Shown here one piece after another: positions 59,268 through 64,000 of a stretch of DNA of 64,000 bases; position 1 is the stretch's first letter, and the number at the start of each line of letters is the position of its first letter. Source of the DNA: SM23-32 sp964434535 (lineage in GTDB: Bacteria; Planctomycetota; Brocadiia; SM23-32); the NCBI GenBank assembly GCA_964434535.1, contig CAYSWA010000008.1:1-64000 (forward strand). The letters are read 5' to 3'. A model generated the notes under the pieces. That model saw only the letters and a program-made list of their open reading frames with translations, was not told where the DNA came from and did not search any database. Position numbers and translations under genes: made by a program.

Positions 59268-62009
59268 TCAGCCGGCCCGGCGCGCGCCGGGGGCGCCTGT
59301 CCGGGCGTCGAGCACGCGCTCGAAGAGCCGGACGAAGTCACTGACGACGCGGCCCCAGTGATAGCGCTTGAGGGCCTTCTTGCGGGCCCAGCGGCCCATC
59401 AGGTTCATCTCATCGGGGTGGTCGCAGGCCCAGTTGACCGCCTGCGCCAGGAGCTTCGGGCGGGCCGGCGCGATGACCAGCCCGTGCTTCTTATCCTTGA
59501 CCACCCAGGGGTTGCCGCCCACGCCGGTGGTGATGAGCGGCAGCCCGGCCGCCATCGCCTCCAGCAGGGCCAGGCTGCATCCCTCGAAGTTGGACGGCAG
59601 GATGCACAGGTCGTAGTCGGCCAGGCGCGGGGCCAGCTCCTCGGCGCCGAGCCAGCCGAGCATGCGCACGTGCTCGCCGAGGCCGAGCGAGCCGATCTTG
59701 GAGCGCATCGCGTCGGCGTCCGGGCCGTCGCCGACAACGTCCAGGCGGAAGTCCGGCACGTGCTTTCGGACCAGGGGCAGCGCGTTGCAGAGCGTGCCGA
59801 GGCCCTTCTGTTCGTCAGCGAGCCGGCCGAAGAAGACGAAGCGCCTCAGCTCCCGCCCGGTCCTGTCCACGAAGGCGTCGAAGAAGGCGTCGCCGGCCGC
59901 GTTGGGGATGACGTAGACCTCCTCGGTGCGGCTGAAGCGCTGGGCGAGCACGTAGCGCACGAAGGGGGTGACGCCGACCACGAAGTCGGCGAGGCGGAAG
60001 ATCGAGTTGTTGCCCCGCTCGGGCGGGTACTGCACGTTCTGGCACCAGATGCCGTGCGGGACGGCGGCGGCGCGGCAGGCGCCGATCAGCTCCGGGCTGG
60101 TGGCCCGCCACAGGGAGAGGCACAGGTCGGTCTGGCCCGCCCTTTCGGTCAGCTCGCGGGCGGCGGCGCGGTGGTAGGCCTCCAGGTCGGCCCCGCGCAC
60201 CCAGGCGAGGCGGTAGCGCGTGCCGGGCAGCGGCTCGACGGGGCGGGCGTGGATGAAGGGCGTCTCGTTGTGGACGGCGCTCACCTCGCAGCCGGCCTCG
60301 ACCAGGCGGTTGGCCACCTCGTGCAGGGCCCTCTCGGCGCCGCCCGCGCCGGGCTGGTTGTGCGAGAAGAGGCAGAGGCGCGGCCGCGAGCCCCCCCGGC
60401 GGGCGCGGGCCGGCATCGGCGTCTCTTTGTCCGGGCTCAGCAGCAGCTCCAGCTCGCCGGCCAGCTTGCGGGCCCAGAGCACGCGGAACGGCCGGAAGCC
60501 GTACGAGGCCCCGTAGAGCCGCCAGGTCGAGCTGGCGCCGTCCAGGTAGCCGACCGATTCCTCGGTGAAGTAGCGCCGGTGCGTCGGGTCCGAGACGGCC
60601 TTCTGGCCGGGGAAGAGCGGCACGATGATCTCGACCGTCGCCCCCGGCTTGCAGGCCCTCCATATCTCGTTCATCAGCTCGACGAACCCCTCGCCGACGT
60701 GCTCCAGCAGGTTGTCGGCGACCAGCTCGTCCACCGAGTCCGTTGCCAGGGGGATGCCGTCGCGCAGGTCGCAGACCACGTCGGCGGCACTCTCGGGGTC
60801 GATGTCGATGCCGACGTGCCCCCGGCGCTTGTAGCGCCCGCAGCCGAGGTCGACCTTGACCTCGCGGCGGGCGGGGCGGGCAGGCGGGGCGGGCGGCGCC
60901 GGCTCGCGTTCCTTGCGTTCACCGAATACCTCCTCGATGACCCGGTCCGCCGTGATCAGCTCCATGCAGCGGTGGCGCTCGCACTCGTCCCAGCTCGGCA
61001 GGTACTGGCAGGGGCGGCAGCCGAGGTCGGCGGCGATCACGCGCACCGCGGGGCCGCCCGGCAGGTTCTTGGCCTCCAGCGTGGGGCCGAACAGCACGTA
61101 GGTGCGGGCGCCGACGGCGCCGGCGACGTGCGCGGGGCCGCTGTCGTTGGCGATCAGCAGCCCGGCCCGGCGGATCACCTCGGCGCTCTCGGGGATGGAG
61201 CAGCGCCCCAGCAGGTTCACCACGCCGGCCGGCCAGTCGCCGGGGTTGAACTGCTCAGCCTCGAGCGACCCGCCGATCAGGCCGACCTGGAAGCCGCGCT
61301 CCGTCAGCCGGCGCGTCAGCTCCGGCCAATGCGGCCATCGCTTGCGCTGCCACTGCGGGTCGGGGTGCGCCGTGTCGGAGACGAGCGCCACGGGCCGGCC
61401 GGGCGCGAAGGGCCACTCGCCGGGCCGCCTCTCGCAGTGCGGGGCCGGCATCGGCCCCTCGTAGCCGAGCGTGCGGGCCAGGTCGAGGTGGAACTCGGAC
61501 TCGTGGCGCTTGTGGTCCCAGAACTTGACCTCCACCGCCGGCGCCTCGCCCGAGCCGACCAGCTCGGACTGCGCCTTCTGGAACTGGCCGGACCAGATCG
61601 AAAGCAGCAGGACGTCGCGCTGCGGCGAGGGGTCGAAGTGCTCAAGCTCCGTGCAGGCCGCCACCAGCTCCCAGCCCTCGACCACCTCGAGGGCCGGGTA
61701 GTGCCCGACCACCTCGATCTCGGCGTGGGGGTAGAGTTCCTTGAGCGCCCGCACGGCCGGCGTGAGCATCACCATGTTGCCGATGCCCTGCACCATGGCG
61801 ACGGCGATGCGCAGCGGCGCCTCCCGGAACTGCCGGCGCATGAACGCCGCCGACTCCGGCGTGGCCTGCCCGAGCCGGAAGGCGAGCACCAGGCGGAACG
61901 CCTGGCGCAGGGCGCCGGCCGCGATCCACTGCTCGGCGAGCCCGCGCACCCGCTGCCACGAGTCGAGCGTGAGCATGCGCGGGCCGGCGCAGTTCAACTC
62001 ATCGGTCAT
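59268..62009 (-). CDS. Three-domain fusion: GT9 glycosyltransferase, methyltransferase, GT4 glycosyltransferase
   Basis: The 913-residue protein has a GT9/heptosyltransferase-like part (residues about 65-370: VQGIGNMVMLTPAVRALKEL, LIANDSGPAHVAGAVGARTY), a class I methyltransferase (about 385-540: VKVDLGCGRYKRRGHVGIDI, VADNLLEHVGEGFVELMNEI) and a GT4 glycosyltransferase (about 550-905: LFSHNQPGAGGAERALHEVA, FFGRLADEQKGLGTLCNALP, NFEGCSLALLEAMAAGLPLI). Each part looks complete. It probably makes a methylated glycan in successive steps in the cytoplasm. Substrate unknown. Confidence 0.85.
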   Translation of the reverse strand: MTDELNCAGPRMLTLDSWQRVRGLAEQWIAAGALRQAFRLVLAFRLGQATPESAAFMRRQFREAPLRIAVAMVQGIGNMVMLTPAVRALKELYPHAEIEVVGHYPALEVVEGWELVAACTELEHFDPSPQRDVLLLSIWSGQFQKAQSELVGSGEAPAVEVKFWDHKRHESEFHLDLARTLGYEGPMPAPHCERRPGEWPFAPGRPVALVSDTAHPDPQWQRKRWPHWPELTRRLTERGFQVGLIGGSLEAEQFNPGDWPAGVVNLLGRCSIPESAEVIRRAGLLIANDSGPAHVAGAVGARTYVLFGPTLEAKNLPGGPAVRVIAADLGCRPCQYLPSWDECERHRCMELITADRVIEEVFGERKEREPAPPAPPARPARREVKVDLGCGRYKRRGHVGIDIDPESAADVVCDLRDGIPLATDSVDELVADNLLEHVGEGFVELMNEIWRACKPGATVEIIVPLFPGQKAVSDPTHRRYFTEESVGYLDGASSTWRLYGASYGFRPFRVLWARKLAGELELLLSPDKETPMPARARRGGSRPRLCLFSHNQPGAGGAERALHEVANRLVEAGCEVSAVHNETPFIHARPVEPLPGTRYRLAWVRGADLEAYHRAAARELTERAGQTDLCLSLWRATSPELIGACRAAAVPHGIWCQNVQYPPERGNNSIFRLADFVVGVTPFVRYVLAQRFSRTEEVYVIPNAAGDAFFDAFVDRTGRELRRFVFFGRLADEQKGLGTLCNALPLVRKHVPDFRLDVVGDGPDADAMRSKIGSLGLGEHVRMLGWLGAEELAPRLADYDLCILPSNFEGCSLALLEAMAAGLPLITTGVGGNPWVVKDKKHGLVIAPARPKLLAQAVNWACDHPDEMNLMGRWARKKALKRYHWGRVVSDFVRLFERVLDARTGAPGARRAG

Positions 62010-62021
62010 GCGTCCTGTCCC

Positions 62022-63410
62022 TCAGGTCCGTTTCATGTCGGCGAGCGCCGCCTCCAGGTCGCCGGGCGATGCGCCGGCGGCCTCATCGGGCGGCGGCAGG
62101 TGCTCGATGCGCTTCCATATCTCGTTGTATTGGAGCCACTTGCGGTAGTCGCGCAGGATCGGCCTCAGCAGGTAGGTCAGCTCCTCGGGGGTGCGGGCGG
62201 GCTGGCCCTTCACCGTCTCCCCGCGGAAGCGGTCCGGCCCGTCGAAGCTCTCCTCGATGCGCTTCAGCTCGGCCTCGACCGCCGCCGGGTCGATCTGCCT
62301 CTCGTCCAGCTCGCGCCGCACGGCGAGTCGCCCGGCCGGGGGCAGCTCCTCGATCGGCATGCCCATGTTGCGCCGGAACCAGTACGGCGCCCCCGCGATG
62401 CACTTGGCCTTCCACGAGGCGAAGGTCAGCCGGTGCAGGTGGTAGCTGACGATGCCCGTCTCCACGTAGACGCGGCAGCCGTGCTCCTGCTGCCAGACCT
62501 TGCCCAGGCCCTGGTCGCTGCCCCAGGCGAGCGTCGGGTCGTAGGTGCCGAAGCGGCGGTACGCCTCGCGCAGCGCGCTCAGGTTGCAGGTGACGAACCA
62601 GGTATAGTCGCCCAGGAACCGCGGCCGGGGCCGGTGCAGCGCCGTGTAGAGCGGCACCGACTCGTGCAGGTAGCAGAACAGGTGGCGCAGGTAGTGCGGC
62701 CCGAACCGCCGCCCGCCGGCGATCACCACGCGGGGGTCGAAGCCGAACTCCTCGTGGCGGGCGTAGTGCTCGGCCAGGGCGGTGCGCGAGAGGATGCTGT
62801 CCTGGTTGATCTGGAGCACGACGCGCCCGCCGCAGTGGGCGAGGCCCTCGTTGCGCGCCAGGGGGATCGATGCCTCGGGGATGCGCCGCACCAGCAGCCG
62901 GTCGGCGAAGTGCCCGGCCCAGCGGCCCGTGACGCCGTCCAGCTCCCGCCACTCGGCCTCGTCCATGCCGTTGGCCACGGCCACGACCTCGAAGCGCTCG
63001 GGCGCGAAGCTCTGCGCGCAGAGCGCGTCGAGGCAGCGGTCGAAGACGTCGAGGTGCCCCCTGACGGGGACGAGGACCGAGACGTCGGTGCGGTCCGGTG
63101 CGGCCGGCGCGGAGGCATCCCCCTGGAGGGCGGCCTCGGAGGGCGTGCCGAGCGCCCGGCAGGCGGCGCGCAGGTTCGCCCTCGCCTCGGCGTGGCCCTC
63201 CTCCAGGCGGAGCGCGCGGGCGAAGTAGCCGAGGCTCTCGCGGCGGCGCCCCATGGCGAAGGCGATGGCGCCCATGTCGTTGAGGGCGTCGGCGCTTGCG
63301 GGCTCGGCCTGGATCAGGAGCGAGCAGGCGCGCAGGGCGCCCTCCAGGTCGCCGCGCTCGTAGCACGCCTGCACCCGGGCGCGGAGCGCGCCGGCGTCAC
63401 TCTCCGTCAT
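62022..63410 (-). CDS. TPR-glycosyltransferase family 2 fusion
   Basis: The 462-residue protein starts with two or three TPRs (residues 1-90: YERGDLEGALRACSLLIQAE, MGRRRESLGYFARALRLEEG), followed by a GT-A domain (DVSVLVPVRGHLDVFDRCLD, VLQINQDSIL with the metal-site region) and a C-terminal helical tail. The TPRs here are at the N-terminus, the reverse of the protein at 55287. It overlaps the methyltransferase gene by 14 bases and lies 12 bases before the triple fusion, so it is in the same operon. Confidence 0.78.
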   Translation of the reverse strand: MTESDAGALRARVQACYERGDLEGALRACSLLIQAEPASADALNDMGAIAFAMGRRRESLGYFARALRLEEGHAEARANLRAACRALGTPSEAALQGDASAPAAPDRTDVSVLVPVRGHLDVFDRCLDALCAQSFAPERFEVVAVANGMDEAEWRELDGVTGRWAGHFADRLLVRRIPEASIPLARNEGLAHCGGRVVLQINQDSILSRTALAEHYARHEEFGFDPRVVIAGGRRFGPHYLRHLFCYLHESVPLYTALHRPRPRFLGDYTWFVTCNLSALREAYRRFGTYDPTLAWGSDQGLGKVWQQEHGCRVYVETGIVSYHLHRLTFASWKAKCIAGAPYWFRRNMGMPIEELPPAGRLAVRRELDERQIDPAAVEAELKRIEESFDGPDRFRGETVKGQPARTPEELTYLLRPILRDYRKWLQYNEIWKRIEHLPPPDEAAGASPGDLEAALADMKRT

Positions 63411-64000
63411 GGCGCCCTCCGTTCGCGTCCGGTCGGTCGGTCGGCCTGATGCAGAGGAAGACGTCCAGCTCGCCTCCGAGCCGGTGGCGGGCGGCCACGC
63501 CTGGGCCGAGCCGGCGCAGGTAGTCGTCCTGGCGCACGTGGAAGCCGGCCTGGCGGAGCCGCAGCGGGTAGTCGTGGCCGTAGGCGCGCACGTGGTCCTT
63601 CTGCCCGAAGGCGCGCTCGCGCTCCTCGGGGGTGACGATGCTCGGGTCCTCGAAGGTGACTTCGCGGCCGGGCTCGGTCGGCGAGTGGAGGATGGCCCAG
63701 CCGCCGGGCTTGAGCACGCGGAAGACCTCGCGCATGGCGCGGCGGTCGTCGGGCACGTGCTCCAGCACGTGCACGGCGAGCACGGCGTCGAAGAGCCCGT
63801 CGCGGAAGAGGATGTCGGTGATGTCCATGCGCAGCTCGGCGCGCGCTCCCTCCAGGTCGGCCGCGACGTAGTCGACGTTCGGCATCCGCCTGAGCAGGTC
63901 GCGCAGGACGGGCGTCGGCGAGAAGTGGAGCACGCGCAGCTCCTCGGTGAGCAGGTTGGTGCGGTTGACCATGTAGAGCCAGAGCGCGCGGTGGCGCTCC
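63397..64000 (-). CDS. SAM-dependent methyltransferase (5' truncated by window edge)
   Basis: The frame is open to the end of the window, so the start lies outside. Visible residues include MPNVDYVAADLEGARAELRM, DITDILFRDGLFDAVLAVHV and LEHVPDDRRAMREVFRVLKP, a type 11 class I methyltransferase. The residues before the first ATG (ERHRALWLY) continue the family similarity, where relatives have a Cys-rich N-terminal segment, so ATG 63972 is probably internal. First visible gene of the minus-strand glycan operon. Confidence 0.8.
   Translation of the reverse strand, partial: ERHRALWLYMVNRTNLLTEELRVLHFSPTPVLRDLLRRMPNVDYVAADLEGARAELRMDITDILFRDGLFDAVLAVHVLEHVPDDRRAMREVFRVLKPGGWAILHSPTEPGREVTFEDPSIVTPEERERAFGQKDHVRAYGHDYPLRLRQAGFHVRQDDYLRRLGPGVAARHRLGGELDVFLCIRPTDRPDANGGRHDGE

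Noticed and set aside
59250..63449. Open frame of about 1400 codons on the plus strand
   Set aside because: It is the shadow of the GT9-methyltransferase-GT4 gene and the TPR-GT2 gene, with the same Val/Gly/Arg/His-rich composition.

Overview
The window is high-GC DNA from a diderm, flagellated bacterium, and almost all of it is coding. It holds nearly a complete flagellum: basal body with P- and L-rings, C-ring, export apparatus, stator, hook, filament, cap, chaperones and regulators. The glycan and methyltransferase genes at both ends, glycosyltransferases fused to TPRs, TPR/STN and zinc-ribbon proteins, and a short flagellin suggest Planctomycetota or a neighbouring phylum. That placement is inference; there is no rRNA marker.

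Layout. 1-4744 (+): an overlapping run of two glycosyltransferases, two radical SAM proteins and a GT4 glycosyltransferase. 4934-5152 (-): a cold-shock protein with its own sigma70 promoter, long leader and terminator. 5607-14674 (-): flgF-flgG-flgA-flgH-flgI-flgJ-flgN-flgK-flgL plus two unknown genes. 14887-19711 (-): fliK-flgD-flgE and a membrane PilZ protein. 19917-28921 (-): fliO-P-Q-R-flhB-flhA-flhG, a two-helix membrane protein, fliA and four small or envelope proteins. 29099-40088 (-): flgB-flgC-fliE-F-G-H-I-J, a MotE-like gene, motA, motB, a second motB-like gene without the proton-carrying Asp, then fliL-M-N. 40247-48614 (-): a regulatory operon of histidine kinase, receiver/GHKL-like protein, STAS protein, large TPR/STN membrane protein, secreted repeat protein, FlgN-like protein, a second kinase and an NtrC-type regulator. 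48989-49541 (-): flgM and a zinc-ribbon gene. 49848-51215 (+): a second NtrC-type regulator. 51450-55073 (+): fliC, fliD, fliS. 55287-64000 (-): glycosyltransferases, a sulfatase-fold enzyme and methyltransferases, possibly for filament or surface glycosylation.

Regulation can be read from the DNA. A sigma70-like promoter precedes the NtrC-type regulator at 49848. Sigma54 (-24/-12) promoters of the form TGGCA(C)-N5-TTGC precede flgF, fliK, fliO, flgB, the kinase operon and fliD, with a weaker one before flgM. Sigma28 promoters precede fliC and flgM. Four of the sigma54 promoters (flgF, fliK, flgB, fliD) lie near a 13-bp palindrome GGAAA-N4-TTCC, usually as two copies 20 bp apart, which I propose is the enhancer site of one of the two NtrC-type activators. 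The inferred order is sigma70, then activator with sigma54, then FliA (sigma28) held in check by FlgM.

Most notable: the tandem-palindrome enhancer family; the Asp-less MotB paralogue that lies in frame behind motB with no ATG/GTG/TTG start upstream of its membrane helix; the operon joining a partner-switch-like pair to a TPR/STN membrane protein and flagellar regulators; the absence of flhF, fliW and csrA from their usual places; and a FliD carrying tandem repeats of a surface-protein type.
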